A stretch of DNA of 64,000 bases. It comes from Clavaria fumosa. Its lineage: Eukaryota; Basidiomycota; Agaricomycetes; Agaricales; Clavariaceae. Below are positions 22,311-32,789 of the stretch, piece after piece. The stretch is taken from NCBI GenBank assembly GCA_951802425.1, contig OX637797.1, positions 4,092,001 to 4,156,000 of the forward strand, written 5' to 3'. The notes under the pieces were generated by a model, which was given only the letters and a program-made list of their open reading frames with translations, had not been told where the DNA came from and did not search any database. The position numbers and the translations under genes were made by a program. Numbering within the stretch: the stretch's first letter is position 1; each line of letters opens with the position of its first letter.

Positions 22311-23339
22311 GAAATTGTAGTCTTAGTGCAAATTGGGAAGGGGGCCTTAGAGCCATTTGTGAATTATTGGCAGTGTGTCAATTACTTATTTATTTATTTC
22401 CATCTGTGCAGCAGAAAATGTTGCACAAATTGTGGCTCACCCAATTCTTTATTAATTTGGGTAATTTAAATTGTATTAGATGAAGGAAATTTGTGTGCAG
22501 GGCCTGGTGTAATTTTTATTTTCATGCATGTATTGTGAAAATTTAAATATTAGATTTGCTGAGATCCTGCTTCTCAACTGTGCACTGACCTGGGCCCACT
22601 GTTCTATTCCACATTTTGATGTGTCCAGTGTCTGGTTGGGTGCCAGTCCCTTACTACCATCTGTGCCCCAACACTTTCTGACAGACTATCACAACAGCAA
22701 GTGCCAACCCTCAGGTTCCTGTGACTGTGGAGGCTGCCATGGACACCATGTCAAGGATGTCCATGCAGCACCTGGAGGCCATGCAGCACCTTCAGCCATG
22801 TGTGTACATTGTCAGCATTGCTGGCTCTCCTGTCTCTTCTCATTGGGGTTGTCCACAATGTTGGAGATGGCACTTGCAATTGGCAGGCATGATCAGCCAG
22901 GCATGCAGTGCACTGCTGCCATTGTTGCCCACAAAGAGGACAGCATTGTGGCTGTCACACTTTACTCCCTGAACCTGACATCCACCTTTGCACCCATGCT
23001 CATCCATCATCACATGCCATTGCCTTGGCCACCCTCCCTGTAGCTCACTACACCTTCTCAAAGGACTCACCTGTGCATATCAAAGAGGTTCCTCACCTCC
23101 ACCTCCTTTCCCTTTCCCAGGACAAACATCTCAGAAACATGCATGGCCAAATACCCCTCCTTGTGTGTCCACCTTGTGTCCACCTTCCTCACACAGGTGG
23201 CACAAAGTGATGAGGGCAGCAGGTGGGTAGTGCACAGGTAGCATAATGTGGTACCAGGCTGTGTAGGGAGGTGCCAGGTGGTGTGGCAGAGTGCAAAGTG
23301 GTGTGGGCAGTAACCAGGGGAGAGCCAGGTGGTGTTAAC
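22311..23339. other. Non-coding stretch; CpG absent over about 22520-23339
   Basis: 22311-22520 is AT-rich and may hold the 3' end of the upstream gene. From about 22520 to 23339 I find no CG dinucleotide despite moderate GC content. No protein family is recognisable. It is probably an old, heavily deaminated repeat. Confidence 0.55.
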
Positions 23340-23346
23340 AGTAACC

Positions 23347-23593
23347 CTCTGTAAAAAAGGAAAGTCAAGTGATTGTGGGAAAAGTCAGGTGACTGCAGCA
23401 AAAAGCACATTTAGTCAAGTTGCCCCTCTGATGCTTGACTATCAATTGACTTCCACTGGACTAATTCAGCCATGTGATAGTCAAGTGATAGTCAAGCCAC
23501 TTGACTAAATTCCCTTTTTGCTGCAGACACTTGACTATAATTTGACTGGATTCCCTTTTTGCCACAGACACTTGACTTTCCATTTTTACAGAG
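23347..23593. mobile_element. MITE, 247 bp, with long inverted repeats
   Basis: The ends read CTCTGTAAAAA...GGAAAGTCAAGTG and its reverse complement, with similarity continuing about 75 bp inward on each side (repeated GTCAAGTG and GCAGCAAAAAG words). It is flanked by AGTAACC at 23340-23346 and 23594-23600, a perfect 7-bp duplication (8 bp with one mismatch). It has no coding capacity. A hAT-like origin is possible from the duplication length. Confidence 0.78.
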
Positions 23594-23603
23594 AGTAACC
23601 AGG

Positions 23604-24255
23604 TGTTACGGCTTACTGCTGAGTCAGTCCTGGGCAGGCTAGCTGGGCAGGATGCAAGCAGGGAGGGTAAATTGCAAGAATAACAAGTCTAAGGGATACA
23701 GGATGCATATCTACTGGTATATATACTAAGTCGCAGTGGTAAGGTAACTACGTAGGTACAAGGGAATGGGGGAAGAGTGGCGACGGTAGGGAAGAGGACG
23801 GTGCGTCAAGGGAATGATCACGTGGCTGCAAGGGCGGGAACAAGGTCGCGAGGGCGGGGTTGGCGGGGCAATGGGATATTAAAGGGGGGATAAGGGCGCT
23901 AGGGGAACAGGATAGCGGTAGCAAGGGGAAGGAACAAAGAAAGAACCGGATTAGGCTTAATGCTGATGGAGTCAAGGTGACAGGTGTCAGGTAGCGACAG
24001 GATGATGGCATCCCGCACAGACGTCCCATCACGAATATGGGGCGTCCTCTTGGTAGTGGTCAGGTGATCAGGCGTCTATCAGTCATGGCTGCGGGCTAGG
24101 TGGGTCACGTGTCCCGGGTAGGTCCTGTGACTTTACTGTCTGTAGTCACATGATCGTAAGGCCCACAGGCGTAAATCCAAGGTCGCGGGAGTGTTACGGA
24201 GGTCGCGAGTGGGCACTAAAGGTCGCGGTTAGTCACGTGGTTGCATACTGTAACA
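23604..24255 (-). repeat. Family C 3' LTR, 652 bp
   Basis: On the minus strand it starts TGTTACAGTATGCAACC at 24255, right after a purine-rich tract (GAGAGGGGTTA), and ends GTAAGCCGTAACA at 23604. Termini TGTTAC and GTAACA are inverted. Confidence 0.82.
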
Positions 24256-24266
24256 TAACCCCTCTC

Positions 24267-25718
24267 TCAAGATTGCGCTTTCTGAGCAATCTCAAAGTCG
24301 CGCATGGCTTCTTGTGCGTCCTTGAGATTTCTGACAGGCTCCCAGGTATCATCCTCAGGAGGGTAACCTGTCCACCGTACCAGATACTGGACTTGTCTTC
24401 CATGTTTTCGTTTTGCGCGGATGAACTCTACCTCGTATTGGGGCTCACCGTCGATCTCCAAGCTCTCGGGATGCTCGGGATGGTCGGGGCCAGGTGTAGA
24501 CAGGGTGAGAAGTGATTCGTGGAAGACCGGGTGTATCCGCCAATGTCGCGGTAGTTTGAGTTCATAGGCGGCGGCGCCTCGTTTCGCAACTACTTTGAAT
24601 GGTCCAACTCGTCGCGGCATCAGCTTCTTTTGGAGGTCTTCTAGTACAAGGTTCTGGCTTTCCAACCAAACTAGGGTCCCTTCTTTCCAATCGGTTGTGT
24701 ATCCACCTCGTCTCTCCATGGTTTTGTTAGACTGTTCTACCAGTTTCTTCATCTTTCCTCGCATTTCGTAGGCTCTTTCCAAGAAGCTATCGGCAGCAGG
24801 GTTATTTGATTCAGTGAGGCAGAGGTCGGGAAGGGCGACAGGGTGCCTGGCATAGTCGAGTAAGAAGGGAGAGACGTCGGAGCTTCCGTAGGACCGGTTG
24901 TTGAGGGTGAACTCTGTGATTGGGAGCCAGGAGGCCCAGCTCTCGGGCATCTCACTACAGACATGCTTCAGCAATGTGAAGACCTCTTGGTTGGCTCTCT
25001 CCGTGAGGCCGTCGGTCTGGGGGTGATAGGCGGTACTGGGGTTAGTGCTTACCCCTAGTTGCCCATACACGTTTTTAAGGAATTTAGCCACAAAATTGGA
25101 TCCACGGTCACTGGTGACCTTGGAGGGTAGTCCATGGCTAGTGTAGACTCGACGTAGGAATATCCGCACCGCTCCTTCGCTTGTTAGATCCATGCTAATT
25201 GGTTCCAGCAGGGAGGAATGGGTGGCACGGTCACAGATGACCAGGACTCCATCGTAACCCTCAGAGGGGTTAAGCAGGCCTACGATGTCCCAGCTGATCT
25301 CGTCCCATGGTTGGAGGGGGGCGGGGAAAGGATGGAGGGCTGGTTTGTTCCCGGTACGGTTGATCTTGTTCCGCTGGCAGTGCCAGCATCATTGTAGGTG
25401 GGCTCATATGTCGCTGTCAAGTCCGGGCCAGTCGAAATTCCGACGAACATTCTTGCTGGTTTTCCGGATTCCTGGGTGGCCGGCTGAGGGGGCATCGTGG
25501 TGGAGGGCTAGGACATCCTCGACTAAGTCTGGGGGGACCCAGATCTTATTCCGGTAGTACTTTACCCCATCAGCTTCCTGGACGATGGCCGGTCCATGGG
25601 CTACTTGGCCCTGGGCTTCCTTGATGCGATCTAGGAGGCTCAGTTCTGCCACGGACTTGAACAGGACATCGGGGAGTAGGGGGACAAGTATAGGGGTTGT
25701 GGCGTCATCGTGGTCGGG
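24267..25718 (-). pseudogene. pol 3' part: integrase and chromodomain (family C)
   Basis: Continues the RNase H frame after a TGA at 25721-25719. H2C2 region near 25540-25390 with CWHCQ, integrase core with TSDRGSNF (about 25110) and QTDGLTERANQ (about 25010), GPY/F-type module (VGPFKVVAKRG, about 24600), and a C-terminal chromodomain (VEFIRAKRK, YLVRWTGYPPEDDTWE, about 24430-24340). Two more TGA codons, 25406-25404 and 25391-25389, lie where IRAHLQR is expected. From 25193 to 24267 the frame is fully open. Confidence 0.85.
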
Positions 25719-27707
25719 TCATCGCGACAGTGCGTCAGCAGCTGTATTGGTCTTACCTGGCCGGTGTTTGATCTCGAAGTTATACAGGGCCAGGAGGGAT
25801 CTCCAGCGGTTTTGTCGTCCATTGAGGGGGTTAGGTTTACGGAAGTACGCAAGGTTGGCATGGTCGGTCCAAATTTCGAAGGGTTCAGGGGTCGCGATGA
25901 GATACTGTGGCCAGGCTTCGAGGGCACGGACGATGGCTAGCAGTTCCTTATCATAGGTATCGTAGTTCTTCTCAGTGTCTTTGAGAGCTTTAGAAAAACA
26001 ATCAATCATTGCCCAGTTACCATCCTCTTGTTGTTGGTATAGGATACCACCTATCGCAACATTGGAGGCATCTGTTTCAATCTTCCAGCTACCCTCGTCT
26101 CTGGGAACTGCCATTCGTCGCCCGTCAAGCAGCTGCTGAATAAGTCGATTGAAGGCACCCTTTTTGTCAGGGCCCCATTGCCAGTCTTTATTCCCCGTGA
26201 GCTGGTGGAGGGGGATGGCGGTCGTAGCGAAGTCCGGGATATGTCTCCTAAAATAATTTAGGAACCCAAGAAATTTCTGGACATCCCTTTTACTTCTTGG
26301 GACAGGCCACTCTCGGATTCCCGCACACAGGCGCTCGGATTTCTCGATATGTCTGTGTTGGATATAATGCCCTAGGAATTCCACCTCACTCTTCTGGAAC
26401 TGGCATTTCTCCAGCCTTAGGCAGAGCGAGTTTTCCTCAAGTCTTTGGAGGATGGCACGGGTGAGTCGTTGGTGTGTCTCCAGGTCTGGGGTGTGTATAA
26501 GAATGTCGTCGATATAAACGTGGACGTGCCTGGTGGCTATTTCTTCTCAGAGAATAGCATTCATGAATCTTTGAAGACGGGCTGGGGCATTAGTCAGTCC
26601 GAAACCCATGACAGTGTATTCGAATTGGCCTTCTGGGCAAATGAACGCTGTCATCCATTCGTCTCCTTCACGGATCTTGACGTTGTTAAATCCATGCACA
26701 ACGTCCATCTTGGTAAAGAAGGTCTTTCCTTTAAGGGCGTCGAGGATATCGCGTATGAGGGGAAGGGGGTGTGCGTCTTTTTTTGTCACAGCATTGAGCT
26801 CCCGATAGTCGATGATGGGTCGCAGCTTCTTTCCTTCCTGCTTGAAGAAGAGGGGCGAGGCCCAGGGGGAATTCGAAGGTTGTATGCGTCCACTCTTTAG
26901 GTTTTCCTCGATCCAGGATTTCAGTTCCAGGTAGTACACACATGGCACCGAATAGATCTTCGATCGTTTAGGGACTGCTCCCTCCTTCAGTTTGATCGGA
27001 TGGTCTATGGCGCCTCGGGAAGGGGGTAATTTCGCAAACTCTGCTATCGAGAAGACCTTTGGGAATTCTTCGTGGTAGGGGGGTACTGCGGCTTCGGCGA
27101 AGGCACCTCGCATGAGCACTGCGCGAGGTTTGGGAAACTCGATCGTTCGGTCGATCCAATCAATTGTGGGTTTGTTTTTTCTCAACCAGTCGTCTCCTAG
27201 GTAGAGATGGGGAGGGTGAAATTGTCCAACCAGGAGGGTGATTTTCTGGCGGAAGTCTTGCCCAATGGAAATGATCAGGTCGGCAGTTTTAGTTACCATT
27301 CCCAGGGCGTTGATCGAGTATAGGGGTTGGGGGAGGTCCCATAACCTTAACCCTAGACTCTGGGCATATTTCTTGTTGATAGCAGAGGCCGAGCATCCTG
27401 AGTCCACAAGGGCGTATCCCAGTTTTCTCCTCCCATTGCTGGGGTTCTCCATTGTGATGGGTATTTCCATACAAGGCTTTTCGGGGTTAGCCTTGGTTTT
27501 CTCTTTCCTCAGGTTCAGTCTGGGGGATGGAGAAGGGGTCACCAGGACCTGTTTATTCACAGCGGGGGTACAAGGGGGTACATAACTTTTTACCGGCGAA
27601 GAGTCTGAACTCAATCTTCGCCATTTGTAAAATCTGCGATTTCTTTTTCTCTGAGCACGACCAGGTCCTCCACCTCGCGATCTCTGCCTGCGCTTCTTCC
27701 AGTTCAT
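25719..27707 (-). pseudogene. pol 5' part: protease, reverse transcriptase, RNase H (family C)
   Basis: Protease with ALVDSGCSASAIN (about 27400). RT with LRPIIDYRELNAV (about 26810), FGLTNAPARLQRFMN (about 26570), the intact catalytic box VYIDDILIHT (about 26510) and FLGFLNYFRRHIPDF (about 26250). RNase H with IETDASNVAIGGILYQQ (about 26080) and FEIWTDHANLAYFRKP. One TGA at 26549-26547 just before the catalytic box replaces an arginine. Otherwise the catalytic residues are present. The ORF start overlaps the gag end in another frame, suggesting frameshift expression. Confidence 0.87.
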
Positions 27708-28812
27708 CGCCCGATGTAGTTGCGGCTGTCGTGGCGCTCGGGGCGATTGGGGCAGGGAGGGAGATGACTCCTCGGACCTGCTGGGTGCGACGCGTGGGCG
27801 GGAGAGGGCAGTTCTTTGAGATATGGCCGAAGCCGCGACAGTTGTAGCACTGTACTTCGGCAGGCTTGGGTCGCAAACGGTCGACGATCATCGCATCAGG
27901 GTGGGGAGTGGTCGCGGGTATGGCAGGGGCGTGGGTCTGGGAGGTCACGGGTCGGCTAGGCGGGACTGGAGCACGAGCCTTGCGCAAGGATTTGAACTCT
28001 TGCCACAGGTCGTCCATCCTGATGGCTTTGTTCCTCCAGCCAACATAGGTCGCGGGGAGTTCGTCGCTATTGTAAATTTTCTCGACCAGGGGCTGGTTGA
28101 GACCGTTCTTGAGGTACTCAATGAGTACTGACTCGTGGTGGGCAATGGAGAGGTGCGCCTGGCGATAGAGGCGGTCGAAGTCGGTGAAGAACTCGTGGGC
28201 GGTCTTTCCGCTTTGTCGGAGTTTCTGGAGGTTGGCGAGGGCCCTCGTTTCCTCAGTTGTGTCGAGGAACTTGTCATCTAGGTCTTGGATGAAGTTAGTC
28301 CAAGTACCTGTGGTATCTCTTCCTATGATGCGGTCCACACGGGCATTAGCCCATAGTTCCACGTATCCAAGGCACATCTTGTTGAGCACGAAATAGATCT
28401 TCTTTTCATTGGATTTGAAGCGTTCCGGCTCGCAGGCAAAGAGGAGGGTGAATTGACGTTTGAAGGTGCGGTAGGTCGCCTGGGTCCCATTGAAGTCTCT
28501 GACGGTAAGGCCACTACTCGCTGTCGCTGTCGAGGTCGTACGGTTCGATTGATGAGATGGAGCTTGGGCTTGGGGATTGGACATCTTCAGGGTCACCAAC
28601 CGGGTCGACAGGCTCGGACTGTGGTAAGTTGATTGTGGCTCGGTAGTGGGCGGCGAGTTCTCTGGCAGCGAGGAGATCGGGGATATTCGTTGGGGTGACT
28701 GTGGTGATGGGAACATCAATGGGGATCCTGGAGCGTCGAATAGGAATGGGGGGATAGGGGATGATGGCGCGGGGTTTCCAGTCCACAACGGATCTGGTGG
28801 CCTCACTGCCAA
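27553..28812 (-). CDS. Gag polyprotein, family C
   Basis: 419 residues, intact; the functional start may be the downstream Met at MSNPQAQAP (about residue 77). The capsid domain runs from VRDFNGTQATYRTFKRQF through DDKFLDTTEETRAL to FFTDFDRLYRQAHLS. A zinc knuckle CYNCRGFGHISKNC (CX2CX4HX4C) sits near residue 310. The C-terminus overlaps the start of the protease frame by about 150 nt. Confidence 0.83.
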   Translation of the reverse strand: MAVRPPDPLWTGNPAPSSPIPPFLFDAPGSPLMFPSPQSPQRISPISSLPENSPPTTEPQSTYHSPSLSTRLVTLKMSNPQAQAPSHQSNRTTSTATASSGLTVRDFNGTQATYRTFKRQFTLLFACEPERFKSNEKKIYFVLNKMCLGYVELWANARVDRIIGRDTTGTWTNFIQDLDDKFLDTTEETRALANLQKLRQSGKTAHEFFTDFDRLYRQAHLSIAHHESVLIEYLKNGLNQPLVEKIYNSDELPATYVGWRNKAIRMDDLWQEFKSLRKARAPVPPSRPVTSQTHAPAIPATTPHPDAMIVDRLRPKPAEVQCYNCRGFGHISKNCPLPPTRRTQQVRGVISLPAPIAPSATTAATTSGDELEEAQAEIARWRTWSCSEKKKSQILQMAKIEFRLFAGKKLCTPLYPRCE

Positions 28813-28927
28813 CGAGCATCGTCAGAATGGCTGGGTTGTCCCAGCCATCATTGTCACAAGGGTAGGAAACTCTCCCCTGGGTCCAGGATCGCATGATCCA
28901 TGCGATCACCCACGGATCCGGGTGCAC
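28514..28927 (-). CDS. Upstream overlapping ORF of family C
   Basis: 137 residues, overlapping the start of gag in another frame. The sequence is not low-complexity (IPIDVPITTVTPTNIPDLLAARELAAHYRATINLP) and ends in an acidic serine-rich tail. It could be a short leader protein or the original gag N-terminus. I do not recognise it. Its 5' end is cut at the element boundary. Confidence 0.4.
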   Translation of the reverse strand: MHPDPWVIAWIMRSWTQGRVSYPCDNDGWDNPAILTMLVGSEATRSVVDWKPRAIIPYPPIPIRRSRIPIDVPITTVTPTNIPDLLAARELAAHYRATINLPQSEPVDPVGDPEDVQSPSPSSISSIEPYDLDSDSE

Positions 28928-28939
28928 TCAGTGTATCAG

Positions 28940-30265
28940 ATTCCATCGCCACATCTTCGAGTCACTGCTGCACTCGGACGAAGTGTTTCAACAAACACTT
29001 AAGGAAGCACAGGAAAGTGCTAAGTGTGAGCTCGAGCCGGAGCTCGGAATGATGCAGCGCAAGTTGGATGACTTGCATGAAGAGTATGAGAAGGGCAATG
29101 CCCTTTGCACCAGGCACCAGCAAAAGCTTGAAAAAGCTTATGATAGCCTGGATAAGGTCGAGGACGACCTTAGAAAGGCATGGGAGAAGATACTCTCCTT
29201 GACAGAAAACTTGGCAAGTGCCAATGAGGAGCTTGCCGAGGTGCGAACTGTGGCGAAAGGGAAGGGATCCCTTAGAGCGGGACCCTAAAAGGGCCCGCAC
29301 TGCTGTCTCATACGCAGACATAGTGCTGCCTATGGGGGACGTGGACGTCCCCATGAACATTGAGGAGGGGTATCCCCCTCTTCCACCTGCCATTGAGGAG
29401 GGGTATCCCCCTCTTCCACCTGCTGGTATTAGCCAGCAGAACCCCGATGCCTCACTGAGGCATAAATGAATGTTTGCGCCTCTGACAAGGGGTTATCCCT
29501 TTAATGCTCCCTGCCTGGACAGGGCTCTGGATGGCTATCCCTGGCCATCGGGGATGTCCGTCAAGCCTGGTGCATGGGCTGTCAAGCTGAAGATGGTTGA
29601 GGAGGTGATAGCCCTCAACCAGCAGGCACATCATGGAGCACCTGACGGCAGTTATGATATGACTGCCATAATGAAGATGCGATGGGCCATTAAGGAGGCC
29701 CAGAAGAACGCGGCAGTGGGAAAGCTGCCTACGCCAGTTGAGGACTGGCTGTTGAGGAACTGGAGAGTTCCTGCTGGCGTCGAGAAATCGGCAGACCGGG
29801 TGGCACGCCATCTGCAAGGGCAGATGTTGCAAGAGAGTGGAGGGATGGGCGACCCATCCCTGAGGGCAGGACCCTTGGAAGTTGCAGGAGGGGGAGCACC
29901 CTCCTATCTGTCATACCAGACGTTGCTGCTGACAGTGGCAAGAGTGGTTGTGCCTCCCATTAGGGAGTTTGTAGAGACCGGGGAGCCATTGCTCCCCCAA
30001 GAGCTGTGGCTCTCCTTTGTAGGAGAGAAGGGGGAAATTCCCTCTAAGAATCCGAAAGGCGACAGAGGTGCAGTGTCAGACCTGCACTGCTGGGCTGCTG
30101 ACATAAGGATGGGCAGGGCAGCCATCCTTGGGATTGATAAAGATGGGGACTCACCCCTGTCTTTTGCATGCAAGGTGGCCATCTGGTGCACCGTCCTGGG
30201 CCCGAATGCGGTGCCCGTTCCTAGCTATGGCTGTAGCCCTCTTTGTGCCAAAGGGGGCATACGTG
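28940..30265 (+). pseudogene. Element H coiled-coil protein, 5' part (split by family B)
   Basis: First frame (28940-29288): a long charged coiled coil (EVFQQTLKEAQESAKCELEP through LTENLASANEELAEVRTV). After a frameshift near 29260 the product continues: SYADIVLPMGDVDVPM, a duplicated EEGYPPLPPA, a TGA at 29467-29469, then MFAPLTRGYPFNAP and EEVIALNQQAHHGAPDGSYD to the insertion point at 30265. Family not recognised. The layout before a PPT-LTR at 39536 suggests a gag-like product of a retroelement. The other half is at 38685-39335. Confidence 0.55.
30261..30265. other. Target site duplication ACGTG, left
   Basis: ACGTG abuts the first base of the left family B LTR, and an identical ACGTG follows the right LTR at 38680-38684. 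Confidence 0.88.
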
Positions 30266-31556
30266 TGTCAGGACCCATTCATTTTTCCCATACCCAAACC
30301 GACCTTACCAACACTTCTGAACCTCCCGATGACCCTCTACAACCTCGCGAGCCCCTCTACACGCTTCCAAAACCCACTCTCCCCTTCTGGAAGCCTCCCC
30401 AACCTCTCCCGCACTCATATGACACTCGCGACCACTATACCATACTTGTGGCACCTCCGGCGCTATCACTACCAGCGCCAATACGTTATCAGCATTATCC
30501 ACATGACTACCCGCCCATAGGTCACCTGCATCACTAGCATCACCTGCGTCACCAGCATCACCTGTGTCACTAGCATCACCCACGTGATCGCTCTTATGAT
30601 CTTGCAACCTTAACACTCAAATGCACCACCAATGGTCAGCTGTATGTACACTTCAAATATGCATCCCTTCTTCTCCTCAGTCATCTATAATTACGTTACT
30701 TATGATCTGAGAATCCCTCTGTAGTTATAGTGATGTATATACTTATTTAACTAGGTCATGACCTGTGACAGGTCATCTTCGCAACCTTACCTATGCATAC
30801 CTAACCCCTCGCAACCTTAGTAGAACACGTGCCTAGTCACCTTATGACTAAACATACCCTGTACTACTATAGTCTCATCGCCTGGTGACCTCTGTACTTT
30901 CCCTTTTTTGTTATACTCTCTATATGCACATATATAAGTCTCGCATGTACTTCTCAAACTGTAGACTTGATATTGACGCACATTGGTTTAAGCTTGAGGC
31001 TAGTACGCCCTTTGAGCTTGGAACCACCGCGATTGATAGGTCTTGTCTCTCTTGGTGACTACAAGATCACCAAGACACACTCTACTCTATTCTAACTCGC
31101 CCTCTGCACTTGTACAACTCGTGTGATCTAAGTATTCTCTCTTATTTGTCTTGGTACTGATCTTCAAACTCTACAGGTTCTCCCATTGGTTGGCAAAGTT
31201 ATCACCTTCACTGACACACTTCTCAACACTGTCGTGACTACCCATGACTCTTCTAACATCATCTATTTCTTTCACCTTGTCTTTTTCCTCTTCTATGCTT
31301 CATTGGTTGACTTCGCGACCTTCTCAGCGTTATGTGTTTCTCCCATCTCATCAATTTCTTTCCTTACACTTCTGACGTCTCCTGCCTTACTACTTGTCTG
31401 TTTCCATTCCCACTTCATCCCAGACATTTCTGCGACCTTCTGGGACCGAGCATTTTCAACTGTGCTCGACAGTTGATTGGTCTTAGTGAGTTTCCAGGAC
31501 TGGTCACCAACAAGTCAATCTCCGGCATTACTATCAAGACGGGACAGGCCCTAACA
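30266..31556 (+). repeat. Family B 5' LTR, 1291 bp
   Basis: Runs from TGTCAGGACCCATTC to GGGACAGGCCCTAACA. TATA-like CATATATAAG at about 30926. A run of CATCAC/CCTG words at 30525-30590 precedes a CACGTG at about 30589. The right LTR is 70 bp longer through two short duplications. Confidence 0.9.
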
Positions 31557-31608
31557 TAATATCAAGTCTCCCCCTTGCCCCAACACTCAACACCCAGAAT
31601 CATTTATT

Positions 31609-32789
31609 ATGTCTTCCAGTCACACTCCTCCCCAACCCATCACTCACCACTTCCAAACATGCACAGGTAGCCATGCGATCACTCCAATGGCATGGGAGAC
31701 TACTCGTGAGCCGCCTACCACCATACAAGAACGACCCACATCCGTCGTTCAATCACAGCCTGAAGAACCTGCCCAAATCGCACCTAGTCATGCCTCATCC
31801 CCACGTGAAGAAGCCGAGTCCCTCGTAGAGCAGCTCGGCTACCCACGCTTCGACCGCCCTCGCCACCGCACCTACCAAATCCTTAACAATACTCGCTGCC
31901 AATACGAGGCTGGAACTCTCGATGAAGAACTAGCATATCTCGTAGAAACCATGAACCTCTATGAGCCTTTGGTACAATTGACAGACGGATTCTGCACTAA
32001 TCCACAGAACCGGTTATACGAGAGTCAGCATCAGTATCCAGGGACTACCAACTGTGGAGTTCCAACTCCTCCCGACCTGGATACCCCCTCGCGACCTCCA
32101 AGACAGGTTCAACCCACCAGAGGACCCTGGGATATGGCCCCGCTTTTCCAGGTCATGGCCCAATCTCTTCAGAATTTCGCGAATCCTGCTGCGCCTGATG
32201 AGCAACCAGCCATTGTCTCTAGGATCCCAAGGTACACCACCCCTTGCAGTAGCTGGCCTACGTGGATGCAGCCAGCCACTACTCTGAGTAGGGTGCTCCC
32301 TTGCGACCCTATAGGGACCGAAGCAATGCTTCAACCTGCCCCTCGCCTTGAGATTCTGGTTGAGCCCTTCTGCATTCCACAACCGGAAGCGCGACCAGTA
32401 CCCCCAATGGAGACGCAACCAGCATCTCGCCCCCCGTCTCAGGCTGAAGCCTCGCAGGTCCCTTTGGTCCCCCCTATGCCTCCACACCCCGCTGCCGCGC
32501 TTCGAGATGAGGCCCCTGGTACCCACCACCACCATTACTATTACCAGGCTCCTCCCTCCAAAGGACCATTGACCCGAGATGCCTTCACTCGAGAATCCAA
32601 GCTTGACACCAGATGCCCCGAGCTGTTCAATGGTTGCAACCAGCACAGATGGAAACCCTTTGTCACAGAATGTCTTATGACTTTTTTCGCAAAACCCGTA
32701 ACCTTCCAAGGCGACCACAAGAAGGTTACTTTTGCGGCCTCTTATCTCACGGACACCGCGCAGAGCCACTACACCTCCCTCCTTCAATC
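31609..32789 (+). pseudogene. Gag fragment (family B)
   Basis: Starts MSSSHTPPQPITHHF with a long proline-rich N-terminus (to about residue 300) containing HHHHYYYQAP. The capsid domain begins at LDTRCPELFNGCNQHRWKPF and breaks off after YLTDTAQSHYTSLLQ. The following codons belong to RT in another frame. This is the left side of the internal deletion. Confidence 0.75.

Larger units (their letters stand above)
23604..28935 (-). mobile_element. Ty3/gypsy family C, 5'-truncated
   Basis: Order on the minus strand: leader ORF and gag, protease-RT, RNase H, integrase with chromodomain, PPT, 3' LTR. No 5' LTR is seen; sequence changes to element H at about 28935. Frames are long and broken mainly by TGA codons, so decay appears recent and driven by point mutation. 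Confidence 0.82.

Noticed and set aside
30526..30590. Possible origin of the 21-bp satellite from the CATCACCTG run in the family B LTR
   Set aside because: Shared words GCATCAC and CCTG are suggestive and the satellite adjoins a family B LTR remnant, but unit length differs and no intermediate is seen.
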